Source: Metridium senile
Taxonomy: Eukaryota; Cnidaria; Anthozoa; Actiniaria; Metridiidae
NCBI GenBank assembly: GCA_949775045.1
Contig: OX459096.1
Location: 33,847,160-33,911,159, forward strand
DNA: 64,000 nucleotides
Reading direction: 5' to 3'
Below, one piece after another: positions 15,101 through 24,697 of this stretch (positions are counted from its first letter, which is position 1; each line of letters starts with the position of its first letter). The notes beneath the pieces were generated by a model. That model worked only from the letters and a program-made list of their open reading frames with translations, had not been told where the DNA came from and searched no databases. The position numbers were made by a program, and so were the translations under genes.

Positions 15101-18100
15101 CTTCGGTCCATCTACCCAAAACTGTCCGTGTGTTTGTCAGAGTTTGTTATCAACCCTCATCAACAACACTTAGGTATTGGAATGGTTCTTTCAAATTACT
15201 GAGTTTATCTTCCTGTTCATGTAATAATTACCAGGTTGCTCATGTTTAATTATCACCTACAACTATTGTTAATTATGATCATTTTTATATTACCTTCATT
15301 TTCATCATCATTTTTATTAAAACTATCATCATCATCTCCATCTCCATTGCATATAGTTAATCATTATCAAAGTTCTCTTTTACTCCAACGAAGGGCTAAA
15401 GCTCGAAACGTTAGTAAAGTTAAGTCAACATTTTTTACGGTGTTACATCATATTACATATCGTTTATATCAAACACCGACGCAGCCTAATACTAGTTTAC
15501 TCGCTAGCTTCCATTAATATGTCATTAGCAATGTTGTTATCAATAATTATAGTGATACTTTGCTAATGTGCTTCATGGTGTTAAAAAACACTTGAGGAGT
15601 GTCGGAACACTCCAGAAGTGTTGAAATGCAGCATGCTGTGTTCTGCACATGTTTGATGTATTTTTACTATGTTTTAGAGCCATTCATGTGGGTTTTAACA
15701 TGGAAAGACATCATTCCTCTCCAGCATTTTGTTAGTTTGTTAGAAAAGCATTTCTTTCCCAAGTGGTTTCAGGTGAGTAAATATATATTATCCAACATAG
15801 CATATACTTAGCTTCCTCTGCAGGCCTCCCGGTCACTCGTGACAGGAAGCCCAATAAAGAAAAGAAAACGGAGCGGAGACGACTGCGGAGGAGGCTAGCA
15901 TACACTTATTTCAAAAATCGTTGTCGTAGCCAAAGCTACGGTCCTCACTCTAAAGCCTGCAAAGGATATCGGTTACATGGACTTAATTTGTGATTTATTG
16001 CACGTTTTTTAAAGAAATATTTGTATTTATATCTACCACAACAACATCTCGTTTTGGTCATATAACACAAACATGTACTAACAAAATATGCTATGAATAT
16101 ATCGATAACAAGAGAAGGAATACCGACATCCTTTGCAGGCTTCAGAGTGTGGACTGGCTTTGCCTGCGACAACGATTTTTGAAATAGGTGTATACTGATC
16201 TGCTTCTGTTGCAGACGTAATTTATGGTTTCCTCCCTTAGACTAGAAAATCCTTGAATAACATTGTACATAAATCATATTTTTGCAGGTCCTTCGCACTT
16301 GGCTTACAAATAACCCTAATTATGATGAAATAACAAAATGGTAAGGAAGCATCCAGGTTTTTCCTTTGTTCTATTTCATCACTTCTTATTTGTTCTTTCA
16401 TTTCCATCCTCCTTTTTTGGTTCTCTTTTTCCCCTTCCAATACCTTGTACGTTTCTTGATCTTTTATATATTCTTTCCTGCTTTGTTTGTCCATATTGTC
16501 TATATTTATTTCACTTTTTATTTTGTATTTCTCTCATGGTATTGGTGCAAATATTTTGTATCTAATTCCAGGTATAAAGGATGGAAAACAATGTTCAGTG
16601 ATGAATTAGCGAAAAACCAAGTTATAAAAGGTACTTTCTAAAGTGATTGGGTTATGATAAATACACACGTGTTTGCTATATATCGTGAAAGAATGTACAC
16701 TGTACATTTGTCAACAAATATGATGATAATGATTATGATGACGATGATAGTGTATAATAATTTAAAAAACTCATTAATAATTCATGACCATTTTGTCCAA
16801 TCCGATGCTCCTCTCTGGTCACGAGGAAAGCATTGTATATCGCATAATCTACGTTTGAAACGCGGAAGGATTATAGTATAGAATAATTATCATTTTAAAA
16901 AGAAACATTTCATCAACCTTATTGATTTTATTTGAACCAAGCTTTCAGGCTACTCGCCCATCATCAGGGTAAATGTGAATATTTTATCGTCATTACAACC
17001 GCGTTATGCGTATGTAAAGAGCGCGTGCAAAAGATACGTGTATATAATTTTCATTCGGTAGAATTCTACCACTATCCTTGTTAAATAAGGCATTCCTCCC
17101 TTCTTTTGCAATGAACCATGCTTTAAAACATTTTCGTTGGTGCCAACAATCTTCTTTGGCAAGTGTTGTTGTGTTGTCCCAGTCGATGTTAATGATTGTT
17201 ATATTTATGGACTTGATTGAGTCATTGATTACGGCACATGTAAAAAAGGGATTTCATGGTAGCCAAATGTATGGGCAAGTACAAAAGGAAGTTATTGAAT
17301 GACAAAGAATTCCAGTTCCTTTGAGAGAAAAGCTTCATTGTTTTGATCACAAACATGGCTGCCATGAAATATCCATATTTAAATAAAGGAATCTTTCTAT
17401 CTATCTATATGATTAAAGAGATTCAGTGTAGTTTAGCGTTGATATGATATGATCATGGTGATTATCTGACAATTATAATGACGATATTGCTAACAATGAC
17501 AATGACGGAAATGATGGTAGACTAATAATTATTGTGTATGCCTACACTTCCTGATTTTGCATATTGAATAATAATTATAATATAATACAGAAGAGCAACA
17601 TACGCAGAATCGGTTAAGCATTTCTCGACTAGGTGTGAGAAAAACCAAGTGCGGCTAATGAGCGAAGCCTATTAAACTGCGTCTGTTGCTTATGCTTGTG
17701 TCGCTAGTGTGAACGAGATGGACACTTCTGGTTATGAACTTCTGATTAATAATACTAATTGTCATTTTGTTATGTTTATGACACAGTCCAATTTAATAGA
17801 GCCCTTGATATTATGAACCAAGCAGTATCATTACCAGGGGAATATCTACAACCTGGTGCTAAGGAACACATCGCATATCTTACTAATACCGAAAGAAGGT
17901 AATAAGAAAACAGGTTTACAATTATGTCAAAAAGGTTGTCAGAGTGAATGGTGATTGTATAGACGAAAGGAATTGTGGTTATAATAACATACAACATATC
18001 GAGCAGAGTTGTTAGTGTCTGGCTAGATTATTGTGAGCAGAGTTGTGTACTAAAATATTTAACGTAGAGGTAGTGAGCCTGAGTCTCCCCAATTAATAGG

Positions 18101-20554
18101 CATTTATAATATAATAATTAAAATAAATACAAACGCTAAGTTAGTACAACGTTTCGACATCGTCAGATGTCATTATCAAGTGATTTTATTAATAAGATCA
18201 TATCTAAGGCTAAACTTATCAAAATTTATAATATAACAATGAATAAGGATTAAGTTATTGATATTCTGCCGTCTTGGCTTGTCCAGTTTTTATATTTTCC
18301 TATCTGATCAAATTCTTCATTCTTCATTTCTTATTCTATCCAATGTAAGGGCCTCTTTAAACGGGACCAACATTGTTGCTATTATGTTCCATCCAACATC
18401 ATCCAACAGGGTGTTTAAACGGGCCTTTATACGTTGATGCAGCGATGTTGGTCCAACATGTTGAGCCCGTTTTTAGAGGCCCTGAGGTCTATTTTAAATT
18501 ATCACTTTTTTAACAGAAAAGAAATAGAAGCTGAGGAAGCTGAAAGACTCAGGGTAAGTCATTCAAATATATTATTTTCTGATCATATTATTTATTTTCT
18601 ATTTACAACACAAGGATTTATAATGATTTGTAGTCCAGATTTGTTTTTGAGATTTTTACTTCAATATGTTTATTTGATGTTTTTTTAGCTTTTCATAGCA
18701 TCATTTCGTCAAATCTTAGTGTAATACACAGGCAGCTCAATAAAATAAAACTATTGATACACTTCTGGGGAACACCAAGCTTATCCTAGTATCTATAGAA
18801 TTTGTCACTGTGCTTTCGCTAAGCCGGGATTCCTGTGTTACACATCATTGGTCAAGAGGGAGATGTGGCCACGTTGTTCACTCTCATTTGTGCTTCAAAC
18901 TGCTTTGCTTTTAACAAACTGTATAGGAATCTTAACTTGTCACTAGTCTACTAATATGTTGTACTGCACCGTGTAGATTTACAATGACTCTTTTCTTGAT
19001 ATCACAATTAATAAATCATGAGAGTGCATGGACAATAATTAGCAATGAATTTGATTTTCAAGACATTGTCATGTTCTATCGTAGGCTGATTCAGCAAGAC
19101 TTCAAGCAGCTAATCAAAATATTCCATCCAACTTTAAAGATCTTATTCAAAAAATGGTAAGCAATACAGAAACGAAATACATTCTTGATAAACTCCATTT
19201 AGTGCATACCAACTGGTGTATCCCCCACCAAGGGAAAGGTTTTAATAGGAAGCAGTTTAAGACACCACAGTCATAAAGTAATAAATTTCCAGGTGTGTTT
19301 AGAGATTCAAAAAACGTCCAACCTTGCGAGGGGAAGTAGGTGCTTATAGGCTCTCCTTTCCGCACTCGACCATGATCATTTCTACTTAACAATTCTCTAA
19401 ACTTACTTTCATGGTCGGATCTATCAATTCTCGAATCCTACTTTCATGGTCGGATCTATCAATTCTCGAATCATACTTTCATGGTCAGATCTATCAATTC
19501 TCTAATCATACTTTCATGGTCGGATCCAAGGGGTCGCGGTGCACCGGGTAAAGGTACACCATCATAACATTAGTCAACTGTCCTGGCATATATTGGAAAG
19601 AGTCAAAGTCGTTTCACATTTAGCTTGTACAACTGGTTCTGGGAGAGTGGGAGGGGGAGCGGAGCTCTGGGAGAGGGGGAGGAGGGACGGAGCTCTGGGA
19701 GAGGGGGAGATGGAAGGGAGCTGGAAGAAAAGAAGGGAGAGACTGCCGGTAACCCCGGGTATTTTTGATTCAGCCTTCTTTTGTCAGCCAATCAACTTCC
19801 ACCAGAAATGATGGGATTATATTTTTATCGTATTTCACCGGATGTTAATAACGAGACCAAAGGTCAATTATTATTAAAACAGCTGTTGAAAACGAAAATT
19901 AAACCAAAACGAAGAGCAGACAGAAAAAAAGCTAGAAAGTATTTGCCATGCAAGGAGGATTTATAAAGGAAGTTTTGTTCTATTTTTACTTCAATGGTAA
20001 AGTAAAATTTACGTGTGTATGTCTACCGATTCGTTCATCTTGGTCATCTTGATAAACCGGACTTGACTGACAAATGCGCGTCATGGCATATATCATTACG
20101 TCAACGCTGACGATTTCGACCAATAGGAATACGCGCACGCTGGTGTGAGCGAGTATAAATGCAGGTAGCCCGAGGATCAGTCCTTCCGAGGGGAACTCTC
20201 TTCCCACTCCCCATCCCCGAGAGCCTTATACTCAGGCTACCTGGCTCTCCTTTCCCCTTTCTCTCCCCAAGTCCCACTCTCACTCTTCTTCCCCTCCCCT
20301 GAAGAGCCTGGCTACGCAGGCTATCTCACGTTCTCCCCTGTTGACCCCGGTTGATTACAACTTATTTTTTCGTTTTCCAGGCAGAAGACAATAACCTTCT
20401 TTTCATGCCCATCCCTAATCGACGTTATGAAGGCAAAACTGTGTACAACTTTGGCAAAACCACTATTTATATCGACCAAGGAGTTGTGTTTGTCCAGTCC
20501 CAGGGTTCATGGAGGCCAATATCATTACAGGACTTGGTGATTTTAGCCAAATAA
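200..20554 (+). CDS. TFIP11: TFIP11 (tuftelin-interacting protein 11), C-terminal ~625 residues, spliced
   Basis: Coding exons: 200-277, 949-999, 1843-1899, 2648-2747, 2936-3035, 9203-9325, 9718-9817, 10347-10391, 11244-11386, 12246-12308, 12618-12735, 13249-13327, 13970-14082, 15068-15173, 15678-15772, 16288-16340, 16572-16630, 17787-17898, 18517-18553, 19085-19156, 20381-20554 (TAA at 20552). All have GT/AG borders and phases agree throughout (1878 nt, 625 codons plus stop). The family drives spliceosome disassembly in the nucleus with DHX15 (known). Recognised blocks include an acidic [16 protein letters not shown] segment in the first exon, [64 protein letters not shown] and a final [11 protein letters not shown] block, spanning the GCFC-like region. 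Vertebrate TFIP11 is about 837 aa, so the N-terminal ~200 residues with the G-patch lie before the window. One intron (3036-9202) holds a GPCR gene. Confidence 0.95.
1216..1479. mobile_element. MITE with perfect ~69-bp inverted repeats, CACCTATTTCAA family
   Basis: Bases 1216-1284 and 1411-1479 are exact reverse complements, ending in TATACACCTATTTCAA and separated by ~126 bp. The same ~14-base terminus with different interiors recurs at 15901-16193 and 29303-29569, and as one end near 50956-50986. The element lies in a TFIP11 intron, is non-autonomous and has no ORF. TA dinucleotides flank it, which suggests TA targeting. Confidence 0.85.
1495..1660. mobile_element. Palindromic MITE (CATGACATAC...GTATACCAC type)
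   Basis: Partly inverted halves contain GAATATCC near 1530 and GGATATTC near 1611, with CACTTG/CAAGTC inside. Related copies lie at 11600-11750 and one half near 25165-25200. It inserted just 3' of the 1216-1479 MITE. Borders are approximate. Confidence 0.55.
2349..2583. mobile_element. MITE with TAGAGAGTTTAAGATTCA termini
   Basis: TAGAGAGTTTAAGATTCAC at 2349 is matched inverted by GTGAATCTTAAACTCTCTA ending 2583; the arms extend about 45 bp with mismatches (ACAAACGTCA versus TGACGTTTGG). It lies in the TFIP11 intron just before exon 2648-2747. Confidence 0.7.
3083..3859. mobile_element. TIR element (TTTAGAATACCCCGACA) carrying a 50-bp minisatellite
   Basis: TTTAGAATACCCCGACA at 3083 and its inverse TGTCGGGGTATTCTAAA ending 3859 bound the element. 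It starts only 48 bp after TFIP11 exon 2936-3035. Nearly the whole interior is the tandem repeat described separately. No transposase ORF is present. Confidence 0.75.
3190..3765. repeat. Minisatellite, ~50-bp unit, about 11 copies
   Basis: The unit contains CTTCGGACTGCGGACCGCGG followed by TTACAATAAGTTGTATATAT and CTTTATTTCA. Copies differ by a few bases (CAGACC/CGGACC, ACTATAA/ACAATAA). The GC-rich half is itself a short palindrome (CCGCGG). Confidence 0.9.
3986..4395. repeat. GGGAGC-rich foldback repeat
   Basis: Multiple inverted short motifs such as GGGAGCTTGCTCCC, GGAGCAAAGCTCC, GGAGCCGGCTCC and CTCCCTCGTGTGTAC occur through the stretch, giving a complex foldback. The overlapping open frames here are produced by the repeat and are not genes. 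Probably a degenerate MITE cluster. Confidence 0.55.
4991..5050 (+). promoter_or_regulatory. Possible upstream ORF overlapping the GPCR start codon
   Basis: An ATG at 4991 opens a 19-codon frame that ends in TGA at 5048-5050, overlapping the receptor ATG at 5047 (ATGATG context). If included in the mRNA it could limit or couple translation of the GPCR. Transcript start is unknown, so this is inference. Confidence 0.3.
5047..6060 (+). CDS. Single-exon class A (rhodopsin-like) GPCR, orphan, 337 aa
   Basis: Seven hydrophobic segments are visible. Residues 4-10 carry N-glycosylation sequons (NRS, NAT). TM1 (~24-46) has the VANG motif. A very basic first inner loop follows (48-61, mostly K/R). 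TM3 (~107-129) ends in ERY at 130-132. C106 and C185 can form the conserved disulphide, TM4 has W155, TM5 has P209 and TM6 has ILP (255-257). Oddities: the TM2 aspartate (2.50) is N80, and NPxxY in TM7 is replaced by SPTIL (298-302), so sodium-site and activation chemistry may differ. I chose ATG at 5047 (a second ATG follows directly); the frame is open upstream to about 5002 but has no in-frame ATG there. The gene lies wholly inside a TFIP11 intron on the same strand. Ligand unknown. Such intronless receptors are lineage-expanded in Cnidaria (known). Confidence 0.88.
   Translation: MMSNRSSNATQSYVFLPVDLRVRTLLYSFIVFLGLYSIVANGTILHLRRKNDKKRKRRNRKPFERFFVTNIFASSLAVSNIACAIISMPVSIATNFLDVIDTDWKCRIVRFSYIFFLVITMNNLFVIGIERYLAIFYPFRVPSLRGVKILVVACWILAFPITVIPSVTYGLQRRDINPDRYTQECMYDRTVPPYKLFQFGFVVIVYVIPAIVLSFTNIRVLLYLKRKKLTQHIRRTISWRFYGTVTFVSLTFSFILPCVFVFLITILNILLKLELSLTVDYVIRKANAVLIYSNSAISPTILLSTLPHLRGRLKSFIVKHFTRRQRNSNAVIDVSFL
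6213..6408. repeat. 28-bp tandem repeat, 7 copies
   Basis: The unit is ACTCGATCGAACTTCAACGT plus GTTTCCTT; copies vary CGATC/CGATT and CGTG/CATG. It lies about 150 bp after the GPCR stop, so it may be in the receptor's 3' UTR. Confidence 0.9.
6494..6805. mobile_element. hAT-like MITE with ~105-bp inverted repeats and 8-9-bp target duplication
   Basis: Arms ~6505-6612 and ~6690-6796 are near-perfect inverse copies (CCTCGGAAACCCAGGGGTAT; AACGTAGTCTGTTGGAGC). Direct repeats GAAGGTACA at 6494-6502 and 6797-6805 flank it, the size expected for hAT elements. Non-coding. Confidence 0.8.
6806..7430. repeat. Strand-biased polypurine tract (G/A-rich top strand)
   Basis: Over ~600 bp the plus strand is almost all A and G, with a partial ~125-bp internal duplication (AGGAGATGAGGGGAAGAGAT occurs near 6890 and 7003). 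The long hydrophobic frames on the minus strand are by-products of the bias. Potential triplex or H-DNA sequence. Confidence 0.8.
7431..9202. other. AT-rich intronic DNA of TFIP11
   Basis: The remainder of the 6.2-kb intron before exon 9203-9325. I see no gene, clear inverted repeat or tandem array here. Confidence 0.5.
9854..10016. mobile_element. Palindromic MITE, GCTATAGACC termini
   Basis: GCTATAGACC at 9854 is inverted as GGTCTATAGC at the right end. Arms of ~65 bp share GAAGTGTTGTGTTTTCCGC and TTGACGTCAA-like sequence, with a ~25-bp loop. It lies in a TFIP11 intron. Confidence 0.75.
10430..11100. repeat. TTG/GTT-rich repeat with ~110-125-bp higher-order units
   Basis: Imperfect TTG trinucleotides arranged in 4-5 longer units containing GATATCAATACTGTTGTTGA and TTGCTGCTATTATTTTTGTT. 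The Leu-rich open frame across it (10588-11079) is a repeat artefact between TFIP11 exons. Confidence 0.85.
11600..11880. mobile_element. Two adjacent or nested palindromic MITEs
   Basis: 11600-11750 is related to 1495-1660 (GGCATAACATGGAATATCCC inverted as GGGATATTCATAGTATGCC). The adjoining 11750-11880 has TTTATCCCACATCAT inverted as ATGATGTGGGATAAA. A lone TGATGTGGGATGAAAT end recurs at 25009. Confidence 0.6.
13072..13248 (+). repeat. Two tandem partial copies of TFIP11 exon 13249-13327 with its acceptor
   Basis: The sequence AAATCTTTAG plus the first ~30 bases of the exon (CTGAAGTAGATTCATGGAA) appears three times, starting at 13072, 13159 and 13249 (spacing 87 and 90). Only the last continues as a full exon with a GT donor. 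Both upstream copies read CCCTAA after the shared stretch, an in-frame stop, and lack donors. Confidence 0.85.
13590..13830 (+). mobile_element. tRNA-derived SINE copy with AACATGTGAGCAGAGTTG tail
   Basis: The start resembles a tRNA (GGCATAGTGGTTCTACTG..., degenerate B box GGTTAAAGTCCC), followed by TTTTCCTCCTTCCC and ACATGTGAGCAGAGTTGTGT. Similar bodies or tails occur at 31580-31800 and 18025-18110, and a short tail at 32937-32965. Borders approximate. Confidence 0.6.
14115..14351. mobile_element. MITE, GAGGGTCCTGAAGGGG termini
   Basis: GAGGGTCCTGAAGGGG at 14115 is inverted as CCCCTTCAGGACCCTC ending 14351. The interior contains repeated AATCCCAGT and CCCAGTCAAAAAT. It lies in a TFIP11 intron. 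Confidence 0.75.
14563..14722. mobile_element. Partial copy of the GGTTCGTGCT element
   Basis: GGTTCGTGCTACTCCTTAAA and the following ACTCCTTGAAAACTCCTTAG match, inverted, the right half of the complete element at 46978-47291. The other end is missing, cut off by the next MITE. Confidence 0.7.
14723..15021. mobile_element. MITE with poly-G terminus and ATAGGGGTGCTCGACG arms
   Basis: Left GGTCCCGGGGGT plus a ~22-base G run, then TAGAAAATGGATAGGGGTGC; right arm is the inverse (GTCGAGCACCCCTATCTATT ... CCCCCCGGACC). Arms ~75 bp, loop ~130 bp. Confidence 0.75.
15819..15897. mobile_element. Small MITE, TAGCNTCCTCNGCAG termini
   Basis: TAGCTTCCTCTGCAG at 15819 and CTGCGGAGGAGGCTA ending 15897 form the TIRs. 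Relatives: 38631-38845 (TATAGCCTCCTCCGCAGGC) and a one-ended copy near 1062. It lies only 46 bp after TFIP11 exon 15678-15772. Confidence 0.65.
15901..16193. mobile_element. MITE, TACACTTATTTCAAAAATCG termini
   Basis: Left TACACTTATTTCAAAAATCG is inverted at the right end (CGATTTTTGAAATAGGTGTA). Arms of ~75 bp include AGCCTGCAAAGGAT. A fragment of the same body lies in the loop of the element at 50700-51195. Confidence 0.75.
16940..16968 (-). ncRNA. Hammerhead-ribozyme-like core in a repeat
   Basis: On the minus strand the sequence reads CTGATGA, then a short stem-loop (GGGC GAGTA GCC), then GAAAGC, matching the CUGANGA...GAAA core order of hammerhead ribozymes as found in Penelope-like retroelements (known). 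Stem I and the cleavage site were not resolved by eye. Confidence 0.35.
18025..18110 (+). mobile_element. SINE tail fragment (GAGCAGAGTTGTGT family)
   Basis: GTGAGCAGAGTTGTGTACTA, then AATATTTAACGTAGAGGTAG and GAGTCTCCCCAATTA match the 3' part of the copies at 13780 and 31700. Confidence 0.6.
18348..18483. mobile_element. MITE, AGGGCCTCTTTAAACGGG termini
   Basis: AGGGCCTCTTTAAACGGG is inverted as CCCGTTTTTAGAGGCCCT. Internal CCAACATTGTTGC and GCGATGTTGG are also inverted. It lies 34 bp upstream of TFIP11 exon 18517-18553, near its branch-point zone. Confidence 0.75.
19389..19527. repeat. 35-bp tandem repeat, ~4 copies
   Basis: The unit contains CTTTCATGGTCGGATCTATC and AATTCTCGAATCATA with minor changes. 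It lies in the last TFIP11 intron. Confidence 0.85.
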
Positions 20555-23500
20555 GCCACACAAGTATCATATATATATGAAAAAAAACCTTGTAGAGATA
20601 CATTGTTGTGAATAAAAATAAAAAAATTTATTGTCTGCAGAAGCTAATAATAACGTATGCACGATTCCCCACTTGTAGGGTCAAATGGAATTTTTAGTTT
20701 TCGAGCCGTTAGGTTCTATTTGACAGGGTGCTTTTCAAGCAAATAGTTAACTTTGTGATATGACTAATTACTCGGGCTTTCCAAAGGAAACCCGAGTCTT
20801 AAAATGGGCTTCAATGTTTTTTTTTTTTTTTCTTGGTTCGCAAAACGCCGTCTAGTCGTCACCGCGCATGCGTATGGTCACAGCGCATGCGTAGACTGGC
20901 CAATACGAGCACATGGATATTTGATTCGTCGAAGGATTGATTTTTAGGTGGAATATTCTCATATTTTATGCGCTCACTCCACATGATTCGCAGTAGAATT
21001 ACACTTAAGTTTATGTCGAATGTTTACGGAAAGGGTCACTGAATTTTAATAAAGATCATGCAATTTACGGGCTAAATAAGCGAGCCAACTTATTATGATG
21101 GAATTTATCGAGAAATCGTCCCTGCTATAAACTCATAATGCTATGGAATTGATTCACAACCAGTTACAAAGGACGAAGCTGTTACTACTGGATATTTAAC
21201 TGTATTGTAAGCATTCTTAGAGAGTACGATACAGCGCACTAGAAGTGAAGACAACAACCGTAGTGATGTAAATATTTTGCTTCTTGTAATTATTTCTTTT
21301 ATATTTTTGATTAAAATAACGAGTTTATCTCTCAATAATTTAATTTTATTGACTATACTATTAGCTCGTACAAGCTTCAGATCCGCGATTGATTGGCGAT
21401 TGCCGAGCGCTTAGCTTCTCGGCAAAGAACAACAAACTTATACGCAAAACTTTTAAGTTTAATCTTAATCGCTTCAACCTATTATCTAGCAGTTGAACGA
21501 TGAAAGTAATATTTCTTTATTTACAATATGTCAGATAACGTGACCGATTTTAAACATCAAGGTCAAGCTCGACAACAACAAATATAAAACAGCTGAAATC
21601 AGCCTCTCTGAAAACTACATCCAACAGCCTAAATTAAATCGCCTCAAATATAACACCAATTGCTTTAGTGACTAGTATCTATCTTGCTTTTTCTTGCGTT
21701 TATTTTGCAAGAACAACTTTTATAATAACACTGTTTCTAGACAGTCTTTGAGCTCGCATGTATCACTGCACGAACCGAACATCGATATCCAGGTAAAAGC
21801 ATACAGGCAAGCGGATCACGGACTGAAGGAACGGACCAAACAGAAAAGGAGGACGACCAAAAAAAATAACTTTTTTTTCGCTTCAAATCATCTCAAGCTA
21901 ATCCAAGAAAATGATTACATAATCGTAATGAAGCCCGAGTTCACGCAGTTATGCGTCTAGTTGAAAGTTAATTACGTATGCTATTTGACTGATATCAGGA
22001 AATTACGTCTTCATTTTCCAAAGGAAGGCCAAAACAACTAAAACATTATATCACGTGACAGCACCTATGGTGCATTATAACAACCCGGGCCCCACCCAAA
22101 AGCGAAGGGAGAGGGCCCTGGGAACGAGGCTGGCATCATAATAGTTCCCTATAGCTACACTTGGCGAATTTCCGGCCTTGGGGCGCGAACGGCTCCTTGA
22201 TTTCTAGAGTCGAGCTTTGATTGGCTAATTAATAGGAACGGAATGTTGCGCTCGTTTGAAGCAGCCGGGACACAGGAAGCCCGACACTAATAACGGCTGC
22301 GAGTGAGACTGACTTACTCTGGTTTTGTTAAAACAAACAATATATTTTATATAGAGCTTCTTTGATATCAATGACAATGATCAGAGCGAATTAGAAATAC
22401 TAATAAATCAGAAAAGTAGAAACTATCTTAAGATACAATAATACAATTTAAAGATGATGATAAAAACTGCGAACGCTAAACTGCTGAACTCGGACAGAAA
22501 ATGTTATTCAGTGTACAAATGGAACGTGTACGATGTTGCCCCACATCCAAGATCATCTGTTTGTGATTTTTTTTATGCTCAGTTTGGGCTCTGTCATGTT
22601 GTTATCGCGCTGACTGACTCGTAGTTGGAGTTTTGCTCTTCAAATTATCAGTGACTGGAATAGTTGTTCTTCGAAATTGCTGATTTGCTAAATAGGACAA
22701 TAACAATTTCAATTTGAACATGTCTATTACCTTATACTATTTGTAGCCGTCCAGCGGTGACAATTTTCATTTTACAATAGTAACAGATGTCTAAACAGGA
22801 CTGAAATACTTTAATTAACAATGTTATTCTCTTTCGCATTTATTATTACTTTCAACTTTACGTACGTTTTGTCACTATGTGCTGCATGGTCGAATGCCAT
22901 ACGAGTTGTTATGGTAACACTAGTTGTTTCTGGTTTCACTTGAGTAGCCTTGAAAGGTGATCTTTATTAAGTAATTAAATCCTTACTTTTCAAAGAAAAA
23001 CGCTGACCTCATTCATCTTAGTTTTGGCTGACTTGTTGACATACTGGCTTCTCACTAAACAATTCCTCATTCCTCAAGCGAAGTTTATATTGGAACCACT
23101 GAAGAAAGGCTGGCTTCAGAAAAAAGTTCAGGGCAAAAGTTTCTAACGAAATACTGGCAACTCCATACTAATAAGCAAAAAACAAAAGTCCAGTCGTGGC
23201 TCACGTAGAAAGCAACAATAGATGTGTTTATAGTTGTTTATTTAGTCTCAGGAAACGAACAGTTACTAAACACATCTTGTGGTAAGTTTTCAAGTAAATT
23301 TATCAATTCCTCTTGCTGTTGTTGCTTTGTAAAGCAAGTGACCTTTTGGTTGTACGCTGTGCATGTCCTCACGTACCACATAACTATACTTCCTTGGTCC
23401 TTTCATAGTAACGATGGTCCTTTCATTTAGTTCCTATTAGAATCGTCTCTCGGAGGTCATTAATTGACTCCTTATGAAGCTCTTTGTACTTGTAAAAACA

Positions 23501-24655
23501 ATATTGATAACAAGCAAACATAATACAAAGTGGAATTGTTTAAAAGCAGTTTGTTTATATATCACTTTTTGGCTAATTATCTTACACCGAAGGCACTGTT
23601 GCATATCACAAAGGACTTTTACTGCATTGATTCAAAGACAATCAATATTATAATTGTATTGTTATACTGACATTTGAATATCGTACCAAACAATCTTTAT
23701 TTTCTATTCAAATCGGACATAAAAATGTCACTTTGATTCTTCAAACTTGTACAAAAAATGCTGTAAGTGTTGTACAAACCTAAACGTCGCCATGTTGCTA
23801 GAAAAGAATTCACACAATTTGTATAGGAAATCGTAAAATAAATACATACATTTGACGCATCTTTGAATATCAACTTTCACACAATATCAGCAAATCAGTG
23901 AATGTATTAGTCCTCTAGAAATACAGGCCAGTTCTTTTTAAATGAAACTTAAATAAGCTATTAATTGATGTTTTTTATGCTTTAACTTTGCCAATAGCCT
24001 TAGCACTGACTTACTCTATTTTTGTTAAACAAACAATATATTTTATATAGCGCTTCTTTGATATCAATGACAATGATCAGAGCGCTTTAAAAGCTTAAAA
24101 TGCTAATAAATCTAGAAAAATATAAACTATCGCCACAATCTTATAGTATCATATAAGAAAAAACTAAAATAACAAACTAGATGTATAAAAAGTTAATATG
24201 TATAAAACTAGAGCAAAAATACTATATCCATGAAATAAAATATAACTACTTCTGTGTAATAGTTCTCAGTTTAGTGACTATTAGTTACTATAAAAGACAA
24301 GTAAAGTTGTAATGAGGTATTGTTTCCTTTTGTATTTGATGTTTCTGGTTGAGTGATACTGACTAAATAGTCACTAAATAGGAACTATTAGTCAGTAAAT
24401 ATTTTGGTTTTATTTCATGGTTTTAGTGTTTTAGCTCTACTTAAGAAAATCAATTAACACAGATATCTTATTTCTATAAAGAAGAAAAAATATAAGAAAA
24501 GTATTTCTATGTATCAATAAACCAATATTAATGTAATAAACTATAGCCTATATTGGATATGGATCGAAAGGTTGCCACAAACATATCAACAACCGACGAC
24601 TCAGTAGAGTTCATTTATTATTGTTTTTTAATATGCATGTATCATCATTTTACAG
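20555..24655. other. Intergenic region between TFIP11 and the CARD gene
   Basis: No convincing gene. ACTCGGGCTT at ~20771 and its inverse AAGCCCGAGT at ~21931 may bound a 1.2-kb element. Two copies of a repeat with AACAATATATTTTATATAG and GATATCAATGACAATGATCA lie at ~22335-22415 and ~24030-24110; the second ends in AGCGC...GCGCTT, related to the TAA-rich repeat at 37502. GCGCATGCGTA is doubled near 20865-20890. Confidence 0.5.
20611..20616 (+). promoter_or_regulatory. TFIP11 polyadenylation signal (AATAAA)
   Basis: A canonical AATAAA lies 57 bases after the TFIP11 stop codon in a short AT-rich 3' UTR. A second overlapping AATAAAAA follows immediately. This is the likely 3' end of the transcript. 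Confidence 0.7.
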
Positions 24656-24697
24656 TTTCTGTCATTGAAGTTAAACCATCCCATCTACCAACCAATC

